26,138 nucleotides of DNA from Plantago elongata (Eukaryota > Streptophyta > Magnoliopsida > Lamiales > Plantaginaceae): NCBI GenBank assembly GCA_036897095.1, contig JAYMSP010002123.1:1-26138 (forward strand). Reading direction: 5' to 3'. The position numbers and the translations under genes are program-made. Below the pieces are notes generated by a model. The model saw nothing but the letters and a program-made list of their open reading frames with translations, was not told the origin of the DNA and did not search any database. Positions 10,337 through 20,390 of this stretch are shown here, in pieces (the stretch's first letter is position 1; each line of letters begins with the position of its first letter).

Positions 10337-10358
10337 GGGGGGGGGGGGGGGGGGGGGG
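10337..10358 (+). repeat. 22-base G homopolymer inside copia pol
   Basis: An uninterrupted run of 22 G on the plus strand (C on the coding strand) sits where the reverse transcriptase C-terminus meets the RNase H domain. In related elements a short non-repetitive Arg/Pro-containing segment is expected here. Confidence 0.95.
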
Positions 10359-11230
10359 TGACAGATATAGTAAGCTGCCAATCATCGACCCGTAGAGAGT
10401 GACGTCAACACACTCTCCTTCACCATCTTTGGATATTTTGATGCTGGAGGACATAGGAGTCCTGCTGGGTTTTGCTGAATTCAATCCAAATCTTTCCACT
10501 AGATTCCGCGCATATTATTCTTGTGTTAGGAACATGCCATTGTCCTTTTACTTTACTTGTAAACCTAGGAAGAATGAGAGCTCTCTTATCATGCTCATCT
10601 CAAAGGTACATGTCATGTTAGCAACAAATTTATTGAGAAGAGATTTGTTAGTATAGCCAAACACAATGTCATCAACATAAATCTGGGCAACACACACATC
10701 CTTATGTCCTTTGAGAATAAACAGAGTCCTATCCCCTTCACCATGCAAGAATCCTAACTGTAAAAGAAACTGTGAAAGTCTATCATACCATGCCCTAGGA
10801 GCTTGTTTTAGACCATAAAGAGCTTTGTCCAGTTTGTACACATACAATGGGTGAAAGGGGTCAACAAATCCTTTGGGTTGTTCTACATACACCTCTTTAT
10901 CAATGAAACCATTTAAAAATACAGCTTTAACATACATTTGATATAGAGTAATATGTAAGTGGCATGCAATGGAAAGAAGAAGTCTAATAGATTCAAGTCT
11001 AGCAATAGGAGCAAAGGTCTCATCAAAATCAACACCTTCAACATGTGTAAATCCTTGAGCAACTAAACCTTCTTTGTTGCGAATTATGACACCATTCTCA
11101 TCACTTTTATTTTTAAAGATCCACTTGGTACCAATTACATTGATTCCAGGTGAATGGGGAACAAGAGTCCAAACTTTGTTTTTGGTGAATTATAATAGTT
11201 CTTCTTGCATGGCATTGATCCAATGAACTT
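10359..11230 (-). pseudogene. Copia reverse transcriptase domain
   Basis: This is the RNA-directed DNA polymerase of the element. The minus-strand frame is open from about 11190 to 10548 and reads through the family's landmarks in order: VIGTKWIFKNK, NKEGLVAQGFTHVEGVDFDE, TFAPIARLESIR, AVFLNGFIDKEVYVEQPKGF, ALYGLKQAPRAWYDRL and the catalytic YVDD (10668-10679). The start of the domain (WINAMQEELL) is followed by a TAA where related proteins have Gln, and another TAA follows SFFLGLQVK at 10548. A further stop lies near 10515. The catalytic core therefore looks intact while its ends are broken by single stops, which suggests moderate age. Confidence 0.9.
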
Positions 11231-11839
11231 CTTTTACGCTTGAGTCACATATTTAGGTTCTATATTAGAGACAAAACAAGAGGTATGTACCTGGGCACAC
11301 ATAGTATCAGTACATATTTGTGAACTTACCATCTTTTTGTAGTCAACTCGTGGTTTGTTTCGAGTTTTGACTCCAGCAACCAATTCACCTATGACTTGAG
11401 TGGATGGAGGATCACGCTAAGCATTATCTCCAGTAAGATGTTCTTCCAGTTCAGATTCTCCTCTCGGTGATGCAGGGGGTGTATCGGCCATACCAAGAGG
11501 TGAGATGAGTACTTTAGCTTCTCCTGCGTCTACATCCTGAAATGCATTTGTTTGATCATCTCTAGGAGCTTCCTGGACAGGATTATCAGTAGGTGGAGGT
11601 GTAGTATCATCTTCCTGTGGTTGATTCTGATCTGGGAATATCAACTGGGTAGGCTGTTCCTCCAAGGGTGTATCTGATACACGGTCGTTGTCTACCTGTT
11701 TTTCTGCAGCACTAGGAAAATCATCAAATACCACATTGACTGACTCCATCATAGTTCTACATGCATGATTGAAGATCCTATATGCATGAATGTTATTGGA
11801 GTAGCCAAAAAAAAAATTCTTAGCCACTTTTTGAATCAA
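11231..11839 (-). pseudogene. Copia pol linker between integrase and reverse transcriptase
   Basis: The open frame 11839-11417 begins with an integrase C-terminal block (FFGYSNNIHAYRIF, then SVNVVFDD) and continues as a long Pro/Asp/Glu/Gln-rich linker. Such low-complexity linkers separate integrase and reverse transcriptase in Sireviruses. The stop at 11417 interrupts it; a frame with VIGELVAGVKTRNKPRV continues beyond. The run of nine A residues near 11809-11817 (coding-strand T) coincides with the frame change from the integrase segment upstream. Confidence 0.7.
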
Positions 11840-12778
11840 ACTTCCCTAGCTTATCTCTATCATTTAAAATGTAGCATATACACCCAAAAACACGAAGATG
11901 TGCAAGGTTAGGTTTTTTATCATTCAGAATTTCATAAGGAGTTTTTGTTGTTCCACCTCTGAAATATGCCCTGTTGATAAGATAACATGCAGTGTTTAAA
12001 GCTTCTGCCCAAAGACGATTTGATACATGCATATAATTTAGAATTACTTTAGCCATCTCTTGGAGTGTCCTATTTTTCTCTCAGCTATCCCATTCTGTTG
12101 GGGAGTTTTAGGAGCTGAATATTCATGAAAATTTCCATGTTCATCACAATAATCAGAAAAAGATTGATTCTCAAATTCTTTACCATGATCAGATCTAATG
12201 CGAAGAACAAATGACCCATAAGAGTTAAGAAATCTAGCATGCAGTGTCTTGAATACACCAAAGGTTTCAGATTTTTCTTTTAAGAAATTTATCCAAGTAT
12301 AGCGAGAAAAATCACAAGCAATCACATATGCGTACCTTTTGCCTCCCAAGCTATCAACCTCAACCGGACCCATGAGATCCATGTGGAGAAGTTGGAAGCA
12401 CTTGCTTGTACCAACATGTTGACCATCAGTGAGAACTGGGCTGTGAGGAGCTTTGGTCTGCTTGTCCTTGAGACAATCTTAACACACAATCTTTCCTGGA
12501 TTATTCAGCTTTGAAATTCCTCTTACTACTTCAGTCTTGACAAGTTTCTCTAGGTTCTTGTAATTTACATGACCAAGTCTTGTATGACATAGTACAGAGT
12601 CATCAAGTATGACTTGATTGGATTGTTCTTGGTGATCCACAAGGTAGCAATTATCCTTCGAGCGTGTACCTGTCATAACATACCTATTTCCAGAATCGAA
12701 AATGTCACAAGTTTTCTTGTTGAATAAGACCATAAGATCATCATCAAAAAGTTGAATAATACTAATTAGATTAGTCAT
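11820..12778 (-). pseudogene. Copia GAG-pre-integrase and integrase core
   Basis: This would insert the element's DNA into the genome. The first frame (12778-12479) has VLCHTRLGHVNYKNLEKL, the His pair of the zinc-binding pre-integrase region, and ends at a TAA lying between the two Cys residues of the CxxC pair. The next frame (12382-12044) carries MDLMGPVEV with the first catalytic Asp, RSDHGKEFEN with the second, and TPQQNGIAERK with the Glu. A frameshift near 12050 moves to the frame 12056-11820 (LNTACYLINRAYFRGGTTKT, then LRVFGCICY), the usual end of the core. The D,D-35-E residues are therefore all present but split by one stop and one frameshift. Confidence 0.88.
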
Positions 12779-12790
12779 TAGTCCTTCTAC

Positions 12791-13162
12791 CTACAGAACT
12801 CCCTCTAGTGGAGGTAGTCCACTAATGTCTAAAGCACCTCTAACAATGATTCTTCCTTTTGTTCCACCACCATAGGTAACAGTACCTATGTATAGTTTCA
12901 CAAAATTCTTCAAATTTGATTTAGTGCCAGTCATGTGATGAGAACATCCACTATCAAAGTACCAAGCACCTGCAGAGTTAGCTTTAACAACAGTGAAAAT
13001 AACATTGTTCATGATTTTATTTTTGATCATCCAAACCTGTAGTTTGTCCTTCTTTTTGGAAGTTCTAGAGATAGGTATATTGACTTCACTCTGCTTTGAT
13101 AAAGCAGGTGTAGTCAGTATATCGTCTTGACTTCTTTTGCTGGCAGAGGGTGTTTTCAACAC
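12791..13162 (-). pseudogene. Copia aspartic protease domain
   Basis: The frame contains AWYFDSGCSHHMTG, in which the D-S-G triad (12947-12955) is the aspartic protease active site of Ty1/copia elements, followed by a hydrophobic beta-rich stretch including a GRIIVRG block. It would cleave the Gag-Pol polyprotein. The N-terminal part (SKQSEVNIPISRTSKKKDKL) is a basic linker from gag. The frame stops at 12791, just before the pre-integrase frame, so a stop separates them. The ATG at 13162 is internal to the original polyprotein and not a true start. Confidence 0.82.
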
Positions 13163-13255
13163 ACCTTCTATCTGACCTTTTATCTGCGTGGTTAGTGAAG
13201 TACTATTTACTCTAGAAGAGCTAGTAGTGCATTCAGGACGAGTAGAGTCTAGACT

Positions 13256-14106
13256 CTAATCATCAGTATTCGGTACCCGCTCAGTGTTTCCTTTATTTTT
13301 AGCTAATTTCAGACAATATGGTTTAATGTGACCTGTTTTATGACAATGATCGCACACAAAAATTTTCTTTTTAGATTTCTCATCATCACAGTCAGAATTA
13401 TTAGCTTTCACAAAAGTAGGACCAAGAGGAAACATAGAAGTAGTCTTATTAGCAGGTTTAGAATATCCAAGGCTAGTGGTACCATCATAGGCTATAGAGA
13501 AGATTTCATCAAGTTTAGAGGATCCAACATTTAGTTTGGCAAAAGTAAGCTCAACTTTGTCTAACCTAGATTGTACCTTTTTGGGTTCACTCTCCTTTTG
13601 AGTGAGAGTAACTTCAAGTCGGTTGATAGTGTCTCGAAGATACTGGTTTTCTTCTTTGAGATACGCTTCTCTTTTCAGAACATTCTTCCATTGAATTAGC
13701 ACATCTCCATAGATGTTTTTGATTTCATCCACAATTTCCTTTTCATGTGCTTCATCTATATCAGGGAAGTCACTTTATCACAATCAGTTGTGCCGGACAA
13801 ACACCAGACATCAGAATTATCTGAGTCTTGAACATCACTGTAGGTGTTGTCAGCATACTAAGAGTCAGAGAATTCTGCAAAGAATTGTTCCTGAGTGTTC
13901 TCTGTGTCGTCAGTACACCAATCTTCATATACTTCTTTCATGTGCACAAAAGAGTGCAGTGCAGATGTCTCATGTTCGTCTTCTTCAGTGGAAGTCTCCT
14001 CTTCAGTACCTGTATCACTAGACACACAAACCCAATAGACATTGCCATCTTTCGAAGGGTGTTAGCACATTCACTAGCAAAGTGACCATACCCTTCACAT
14101 GCAAAG
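13256..14106 (-). pseudogene. Copia gag, C-terminal half (coiled coil and second zinc knuckle)
   Basis: The frame 13732-13256 has a Leu/Glu/Lys-rich heptad pattern (about residues 15-75 of the frame), consistent with the coiled coil of Sirevirus Gag, then SSKLDEIFSIAYDG, and a CCHC zinc knuckle C-D-H-C-x4-H-x4-C near 13310-13350 (CDHCHKTGHIKPYC). Upstream, 14106 to about 13750 carries the distal part of the first zinc knuckle and an acidic stretch, with stops and frame changes near 13775 and 13860. Gag forms the particle and its knuckles bind element RNA. The solo LTR at 14107 cuts this half from the N-terminal half. Confidence 0.82.
14102..14106 (+). repeat. Left target-site duplication of the solo LTR
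   Basis: CAAAG immediately left of the LTR start; identical to the right copy at 14471-14475. A length of five bases fits integration by a retroviral-type integrase. Confidence 0.88.
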
Positions 14107-14470
14107 TGTAAGGCCCCGACCTAGTCCGGACGTGAAGGAGAAGACTCAATTGTTTGAGTCCACTGTCCATTATTAAGTAAAATATATCTGGCACCTTCTG
14201 GATCCCGAACGGCACTCAAATAAATTCCAGAATATTACGATACTGATTCCTGGGCGATCCTTGAGTCGAACTTAAGATGTACCAAAAATAAAATAAATAT
14301 TTTTATTATATTATTTTATTATTATTTTATTACCCGTTATTGTTTTCTTGACGTTTTCGCGCGACGTTTAACGTTCTAAATTAACCCGAATATTCATACC
14401 TCAACTTAAAATACATAATTTAATTTTTTAAGTAATTTTTAATACGTACCGGTATTTCGCGGCCTTTACA
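14107..14470 (-). mobile_element. Solo LTR inserted in copia gag
   Basis: A 364-base insertion begins TGTAAGGCC and ends GGCCTTTACA, with TG/CA termini that are near-perfect inverted repeats. It is flanked by an exact 5-bp target duplication CAAAG (14102-14106 and 14471-14475). These are hallmarks of an LTR retroelement insertion, and the lack of internal coding sequence makes it a solo LTR. Removing it with one duplication copy restores gag colinearity across the zinc knuckle. On the minus strand its final 33 bases resemble the LTR end at 2360-2392. It is AT-rich in the centre with no obvious TATA box. Confidence 0.88.
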
Positions 14471-14475
14471 CAAAG
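14471..14475 (+). repeat. Right target-site duplication of the solo LTR
   Basis: CAAAG immediately right of the LTR end; identical to the left copy at 14102-14106. Confidence 0.88.
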
Positions 14476-15125
14476 CACTTCATCTTCTTGAGTTTCTCAG
14501 CTTCTTCAACTGTTGGTTGTTTATAGGTCTGTTTGACAAAAGATTTGGAGAGATTGTTGTTCGAACTACCTTGGAACTTGTCTTTTAGGCTACTATTTTT
14601 AAAACGCTTAAGAACAATGCTTAAAAGCATATTATCAATGTCTTCCTCAGTATCAGGTTCATTATCAACAGAGACAGAGGTAGTTTGAAGTACTATGCCA
14701 GATTCACTTTTATCCTTATTCGTTTTAAGACGGGGAGGGGGGTTTTCCATGGACATCTCATAATTTAATGAAATATTCATTAATGCTTGAAAATTCATAG
14801 TAGCCAAGTTATGAGCAATTTGAATACCAATCATCTTCATCTCGTATCTCCTAGAAATACTATGAATAGCATTTTAAACCAGTTGTTTATTTGAGTAAGG
14901 TTCACCTAGTATTTGACTCTCATTGGATATATCCATTAATTTCTCAAAATACTCAATGATGTTTTCATCCTCACCCATTCTAAGATTTTCAAATTTACTA
15001 GCTAATATCTAATATTTGGACTCATTAACACTTTCATCACCTTCACAATGATTTTGGAGTATATCCCATGCACCCTTAGTAGTAGTACATGTTTGAATTA
15101 ATTTAAACATATGCTGGGTCTTATG
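14471..15125 (-). pseudogene. Copia gag, N-terminal half (UBN2-like), 5'-truncated
   Basis: On the minus strand from about 15125: FKLIQTCTTTKGAWDIL, then ENLRMGEDENIIEYFEKLMD, then SISRRYEMKMIGIQ and MNFQALMNISLNYE. This is the order of the Gag core in plant copia elements (UBN2 / gag-polypeptide domain). It ends with a basic KKMK segment and the first Cys of a CCHC zinc knuckle (codon 14475-14477), where the solo LTR intervenes. A stop lies near 14875, and another codon near 15010 reads as a frame break in one frame. Gag residues before KLIQTC are missing, so the element is truncated here. Confidence 0.82.
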
Positions 15126-15200
15126 CTGGCTTTATAACGAGATATCACTCATTTACTAATACAAACAGATTTTTATTACTTATTTGCTTATTTGTGCAGG

Positions 15201-15430
15201 CTACATGATCCAGCACGGGTGCACCAGTCTTTGGTGCTTGATCTTCGCAGACAGTTACACACTTTACAGGAAGTGCATATTTCTTTTGTTTATAGGCCAA
15301 TGGTGTGGTTGACTGTCTGGCTAAGCGGGGTAGTGTTATGTATAGTTCAGTTAGTGGTTGTGTTGTGAGGAGTGTTGATGTACATAGTTCGGTTAGTATG
15401 TTACCCAGACAGATACCCCCGTTTGAAATG
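15201..15430 (+). pseudogene. RNase H-like fragment of LINE/RVT_3 type
   Basis: The plus strand from 15201 reads LHDPARVHQSLVLDLRRQL, then EVHISFVYRP, and after a one-base frameshift near 15303 continues NGVVDCLAKRGSV. The pattern of basic helix, Phe-Val-Tyr-Arg strand and the NxVVDCLAKRG end is that of the C-terminal RNase H-like domain found in plant non-LTR ORF2 proteins and related plant RVT_3 proteins. Only about the last 60 residues remain. A pyrimidine-rich TTTGTGCAG immediately precedes it, so a captured exon is possible. It abuts the broken end of the copia gag. Confidence 0.6.
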
Positions 15431-15562
15431 TTTGAGATATCCGGATTGACTTGTTACTCTAGTGTCCATAGACTTACGTTATGTGTTTATGCGTCGTGTC
15501 ACCCAAACTTAAAGTTTGGGCTCGTTTGTACACACACACACAGATATAGCGGAATCTTATAG

Positions 15563-17640
15563 AATTAATATACTGATACACCAAAAAAGTAAAATACAAA
15601 TGAGTAGAAGAATTAAATCTTCTTGATATGATTGAGAACTAGTACATATCATATGAGAGTTCGATTAACTAAATATTGATGGTGAAAATCATGATTAAGA
15701 GTATTCATGCATGGGCACGTAAAGCGTTCATAGTCTCAAACCAAGTTGCCACGCTTTGCCTTTTCCTCTTTTATTTTACTCTTTTCCATTCCTTTTGCGT
15801 TTCGAGAAAATTGTAAAGATACCTCCTTGTTCATTATTACCCTAGACTAGCTTGACACGCTTACATGCCATTATTAGCATAATACCAACCAAGTTCCGAC
15901 GTCCCAAAAAGAGATTCTTATTTGGTTTAATTGTCAACAAAATCAGTGAAAATGGAAGATTTTCCGAACAAATACTACACATAATACCAACCACGCCATC
16001 TTACTCCTAATTATTTTATATCTCCATTATACTGCACCACCTTATGTCTTCGTAAAAATAAAGATCTTGTAGATATTGCAAATGACTCTGAGGAATATTT
16101 CCCCAAACAAAACGCAAGAAAGCCGGCGTTCTTCTTGATGGTCAACTGGAAGAATATATACACACAAAATGTACGAGACTGCAAGATAACGTCTTTGAGA
16201 GAATCGATTCAAATTATTGAGACTATGCTGTTCTTACTTGGCTAGACATTGAAATCGACATTATTTGTGAGTAGTCTCTACGTGTTGAGATTTACTTTGG
16301 TAAAATGTAACTAAAATAGGTTTTAATTGCTTGTGTGGTCTAGGTCTGGTATTTTTCTGTTTAATCAATCGTTTGTAATTGAATCAAACTTTGTTTCTAA
16401 TAATATATCGTCTAAAAAGTATTTGTGGTTGCTAATTTACTGTTCCGCTGCGAACGGACTGTATTAACTTAATTATTACTGCCAATTCTTTTTGAAAGAC
16501 ATTGTAAACTCAACATCAACTTTGTCTCAATTAGTTCAGAGTATCAATTCCGATCCTACAGTATGGTCCAATCCTAAATAAATTGTATTAAGTTGTATTT
16601 ACTAATGGTCCTAATTATATCATACTTAGCTTTCCAATATTTTTATACATTTATCAATTATTTTACAGTTTTATAAAGTATAAACTTTCATACATTATTA
16701 AAACAAATACTCTATATATTAAAAAAATATATATATAACAACTTCACATGCAAATTATACATATTATCATTAAATGTACATTGTTTTACACAATTTAATA
16801 TAAAAACTAAACAATAGTGTAAATTTAATATTAATTAAAAATTAAAGAATTCCTTTTATAAACTAGACAATATAATATAAAAAAATAGTCAATATAATGT
16901 AAAAACTAGATAATATAGTTATAAAATTAGACAATATGTTGTAAAAACTAGACAATACATACTAAAAAGTAGACGGTTCAACACAAATGCACAACATAAA
17001 AATATAACATGAAAAATTAGACCAATTTTGATAAAAGTTAAACATATATTATTTATATAAAAACTAGGTAATATGTGAAAACTATGAGATTTCTTCGAAC
17101 TCTTTAAATGTGTGAAAACTTTTATAAGAATTAATGTTATTATTATTAGTACTCTAACTCTTTCATAAAAGTAGGCGAAGTTTTTTGGAACCTGGAAAGT
17201 ATTAGGTTAAATGAGTGATATTTAATGTACAATAATCTTTGTTGAGAAAAAAGATTTGAAATCTTGTCGTAATATTAGTTCTAATTCAATACAAAGCCCA
17301 GACTGTTTCTTTATTATTTCGCACCATTTTCATTAATTTACAATCTTGTCGTTATAGAACTGTAGTGAAGAACTTCCCTAGAATCATATGGCTGGGTAAA
17401 ATAACTCCTATATTCCTCTTCTTTTACAAGTAGGTTAGTCCCCCCTTGTCAAGCTGAAAAGTAATGCAAAAATTCTTCTTCCCAGTGGTCCTGGACCTAA
17501 TTTGGTGGTTTTGTGGAAGTGAATGTAAATGATTTCGATCCTTTTTCAAAATTTATTTCTGGCTTGTTTGAATCGTGTGCATTGTATGTAATATTAATGG
17601 CAACTTTGTGACGTTTATTGTTACCTTCCTAAGTTAAGTC
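15563..17640. other. AT-rich gene-free interval
   Basis: About 2 kb without a supportable gene. The translated open frames are short and lack motifs. The stretch 16550-17100 is the most AT-rich and contains a degenerate tandem repeat listed separately. Confidence 0.5.
16850..17090 (+). repeat. Degenerate tandem repeat around AAAACTAGACAATAT
   Basis: The core (T)AAAAACTAGACAATAT recurs with variation near 16862, 16884, 16902, 16924, 16944 and 17050, mostly at spacings of 18-22 bases. Copies are imperfect, and the right-hand ones are diluted by unrelated AT-rich sequence. Confidence 0.55.
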
Positions 17641-17935
17641 TTGAACGGATACTTTTATTTACTGGACACTTTCAGTCAAGAGACCTTGAGTTGCACTATA
17701 TTATCTTCCTTTGTGAGCGACTACTACGATATGATTAAGTTTTATTTACTTTTGAAATGGAAGAATGTGATTTTCGCTAATCTACTTGTCAAAGTTAGAG
17801 GGAATATAAGTTTACATCATTGTAGAGGTTTATCTTTGTCAATACTTGAACCGGTTGCTTGTCGATTGAACTCTTCAGTATGTTTTGTCGTGTCTATGTG
17901 TTTTTTGTTTTCTAGGTTTTAGAGTTGTTTGCTAG

Positions 17936-17965
17936 AGGACGAACAAAGGTTCAGTTTGGGGAGTT
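17936..17965 (+). other. Polypurine-like tract before the Athila/Tat-like LTR
   Basis: A segment with GAGGACGAACAAAGG and then TTTGGGGAG precedes TTGATGAGTC. This resembles the 3' internal end and purine tract seen before LTRs of plant Athila/Tat-type Ty3 elements. Its presence upstream of an LTR that also has a primer site downstream is unusual for a single element. Confidence 0.5.
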
Positions 17966-19091
17966 TGATGAGTCAATTTTTTAACGACTTATTTGATATA
18001 TTTTTTTGTACTTTGATTCGTCTTTTGTCCTTTAATTAATATGTTTTGTCTTGTGTCACATTTGGGGTTTTTAGTGTATTTTTAGTGTTTCTTACGTAAT
18101 TAATTACTAAGGCAAGCAATTGGAGAAACAAAGTTTAAAGGAAGGAGTTGCAACCCTTCTAGAAACACCACTTAGCTAAGAAGAGTGGCCCATTACACCT
18201 AGAAATTTATTTGGAAGATAGAAAAGGGAAAGGAGTTGACCAAAGGTGAAAAAAGGAGGGAAAACCTTGACACATTCCTCACCGCGGTGAGGCCTTCCTC
18301 AATATGGCCTCACTGGTGTCTGGGAGAGAGAAACATGGGAAGAAAAGCTGGACAGTGATGAGGATGGAGACCCAAAGCCCTTCATTGCGTTAGACGGTTT
18401 TCGAGAGAAGTTAAGGCACATTGTTTTAGCAGTTTTCCTCTTGGAAGTAGAACTTCTTCTCCCTTGATGAGAAATAGGACCTCAATCTTGCATCCGTTTA
18501 GACATATCTTTACATTCTCCTACTACATATATCTTGATTTCAAGCATTTTAAACTCTTAGCGATTTCAATCTCTCTTTCATTTCGAAGCATCTTTCATCT
18601 TTTGAACGGTTCAAGTATAGACTATTAATCGCCCTGGTAATCAAGATTACTAGGTAGGCAGTTGATGTTAATAACTTGTATGTGACACATTAATATATGA
18701 TCGTTGAACACATTGTTTTACAGTTGTGAACTTACATTGTTGTTCCTTTAATTAGTATATTTCAGGGTGAAGGCATAGCTAGTGACAAGCTTTTTGCCAT
18801 TAACTCATACGTACTTATAATAAGTATTTTGTTTGGATTTTGTAATAGCAAGGTAGTTGCATCCCTGATAGGTGTTCCATATATGACCTTGTCTTGTAGT
18901 TGATTTATGTTTTAGGGTTTAAAGTATCAAACTTTACACACACTATATGTTTACAACTCACATGCTAGTCCTACACACTAGAACTAGCCTAATAAATTTC
19001 TTGAGAGAACGACCATGTGGTTTGGCTTCCGTCGTATTACGACTACCACCTTACTACTTGTGTTAAAAAATAATTATTAATTTGTAGCGCA
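17966..19091 (+). mobile_element. LTR copy A of an Athila/Tat-like Ty3 element
   Basis: The proposed start is TGATGAGTC at 17966, after a purine tract, and the proposed end is GCGCA at 19091, eight bases before a tRNA-Asp-type primer-binding site. The stretch 18081 to about 18570 is repeated in the same orientation at 25531-26004, with long shared blocks such as CACTTAG[C]CAAGAA/GTGGCCCATTAC and TTTTCGAGAGAAGTTAAGGC. It contains the 16-bp palindrome CCTCACCGCGGTGAGG at 18277-18292. The exact ends rest on motifs and are approximate. Confidence 0.65.
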
Positions 19092-19099
19092 TTGAAATT

Positions 19100-19116
19100 T
19101 GGCGCCACTACCGGGG
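19100..19116 (+). other. Primer-binding site, tRNA-Asp type
   Basis: TGGCGCCACTACCGGGG differs at three positions from TGGCGCCGTTGCCGGGG, the tRNA-Asp-complementary primer site common in plant Athila/Tat Ty3 elements. It lies just downstream of LTR copy A and fixes the element's orientation as plus. Confidence 0.75.
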
Positions 19117-19294
19117 AATTGATTCTTACGTTCTTAGGAAGTAGAATCATGGTGTACTTGCGTATATTTATCTTATTCAAAAACTAAAACAAATAACAAA
19201 AAATAAGAAAACTCTTGCGGATTATCTTTTTAGGTACTAATAAAAACTAACAATTCATTTAGTTCTGTTGGTATAGGGAAACATTTATCTGAAG

Positions 19295-19735
19295 GTGTGT
19301 GTATGTGGCAAGGGTATGGCCATGTTTGTGGATTATTTCATACCTAAGTTGGTGGCAAGAAAGCCACCAATATTCCTTGAGCCTGAGGCTAGGGAATACA
19401 ATGTCGATGATGATTGGGGTGTTCACTTCCATACTCTTGAGGAAGGCCAATGGAAGAGGCTTTCGAGTTTATTCGTCAGCTCGAACAATTGTGACGGGAT
19501 TACCACCCAGTGGATTGAGTGAGGATCAACAGAAGAGGAAGTTGTTTCCTTTTGCCATTATATCCTAAGCCAAAGAATGGTTGAATTCGCTAGAGCCGGA
19601 GTCATTCAGGACATGGGAGGAGGTGCTTAGAGCATTCTATGACGAATACTCCCCGTACCTATTTTACAGAAGGCTTAGAGGATCACGATACAAATCTCGA
19701 ACAAAAGGAAGAGGACGAGTTCGACGAAGGAAGCG
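19295..19735 (+). pseudogene. Athila/Tat-like gag remnant
   Basis: In one frame (about 19480-19640) the plus strand reads GLSEDQQKRKLFPFAI, a stop, then AKEWLNSLEPESFRTWEEVL and RAFYDEYSP. This is the conserved core of plant Ty3 Gag (retrotrans_gag), in which the usual pattern is LRLFPFSL, A-x-x-W-x-x-S-L and TWEELxxxFLxxFFP. The N-terminal part is in a different frame (19295-19522, with FLEPEAREYN), so at least one frameshift lies near 19440-19480. A TAA near 19566 interrupts the core. No zinc knuckle, protease or polymerase follows. It would have formed the particle of the element flanked by LTR copies A and B. Confidence 0.75.
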
Positions 19736-20045
19736 TGAATACTCCTGATGTAGATATCACTCACATCCCATTGGTGTCCTTTGAGAGCGTTTCGACGCCA
19801 TCATAAATCATAGAAAGTCAAATACCCATTCACCCCGACACTGTACATATGTCGTTACTCAAGGGGACTTTTATTGATCTTTTGTTTCATGTTTAGGAGT
19901 GTTATGTGCTTAAATTTGAACATACTCCTTTGCAAGATTATATGAGTATTGTGGGATCAATAAACATTGAAGCGAAAGATATTCAATGGAAGCTCCAAGT
20001 AGGCTCGACGCCTGCTCAAAATTCGTTCTCGTACGAGAACGGATA
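19668..20045 (+). pseudogene. Acidic open-frame remnant after gag
   Basis: Following the gag core, one frame from about 19677 reads an acidic segment (NLEQKEEDEFDEGSVNTPD) to a TAA at about 19803. Another stretch, 19829-20045, is open except for one TAG near 19895. The composition suits the poorly conserved region after gag in Athila/Tat elements, but no domain was recognised and the frame lacks an ATG at the start. Confidence 0.35.
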
Positions 20046-20254
20046 ATGGTAATGTACAATATTTGAGCTAACGTATAAGAAACGGGACAATCCGAGGGAC
20101 AACTCGGGATTCATAGTATCTAAGGAAGAGTCGGCGCTAACGACTATATCCAAAGCATGATTTTTTTTTTGCATATAGATCATAGGTGCATATTGCATTA
20201 GGATAGATTTTATTTATTTAGTTTTATTATAAAAGAAAAGAGTTTTTCAGCAGG

Positions 20255-20390
20255 AGATCAGAGCTCACCGCGGTCCATGGGTGAGCTGAAGAAAGAAAGT
20301 CCCTCACCGCGGTCTATCAACAAACCTTTTTGGCTCTCTGTTGGACCACGGTGAGGGTGTTGGAAATCATGCTTTACCGCGGTGAGGCCT
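20255..20390 (+). repeat. Cluster of CTCACCGCGGT palindromic half-sites
   Basis: CTCACCGCGGT occurs at 20264-20274 and 20303-20313; the inverted form ACC[A/G]CGGTGAGG occurs at 20345-20356 and 20376-20387. The segment from 20341 aligns loosely with LTR copy B at 25801-25850 (TTGGACC-CGG-GAGGGTG then a second site), so it may be a fragment of a related LTR inside the element. The open frame across it on the minus strand is not a gene. Confidence 0.6.

Larger units (their letters stand above)
5800..15125 (-). mobile_element. Sirevirus-like Ty1/copia retrotransposon, 5'-truncated and decayed
   Basis: The minus strand carries, in order: gag (with coiled coil and two zinc knuckles), protease, integrase, reverse transcriptase and RNase H, which is the Ty1/copia order with integrase before reverse transcriptase. 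A spacer, an extra ORF, a G-rich polypurine tract and a 3' LTR follow. A long gag with two CCHC knuckles and an additional ORF after pol are features of the Sirevirus (SIRE/Maximus) lineage; the lineage call is from motif memory, not a tree. The 5' LTR, leader and gag N-terminus are missing beyond about 15125, where sequence changes to an unrelated plus-strand fragment. Frameshifts and stops occur in nearly every domain, so the copy is not autonomous. Confidence 0.85.

Noticed and set aside
16701-16740. Possible Helitron 5' terminus (TCTATATATTAAAA-like)
   Set aside because: No matching 3' hairpin with CTRR end was found downstream and the sequence is low-complexity.
17641-17922. 93-codon plus-strand ORF
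   Set aside because: No recognised motif, Cys/Phe/Leu-rich composition, and it lies just upstream of the polypurine-like tract in probable untranslated element sequence.
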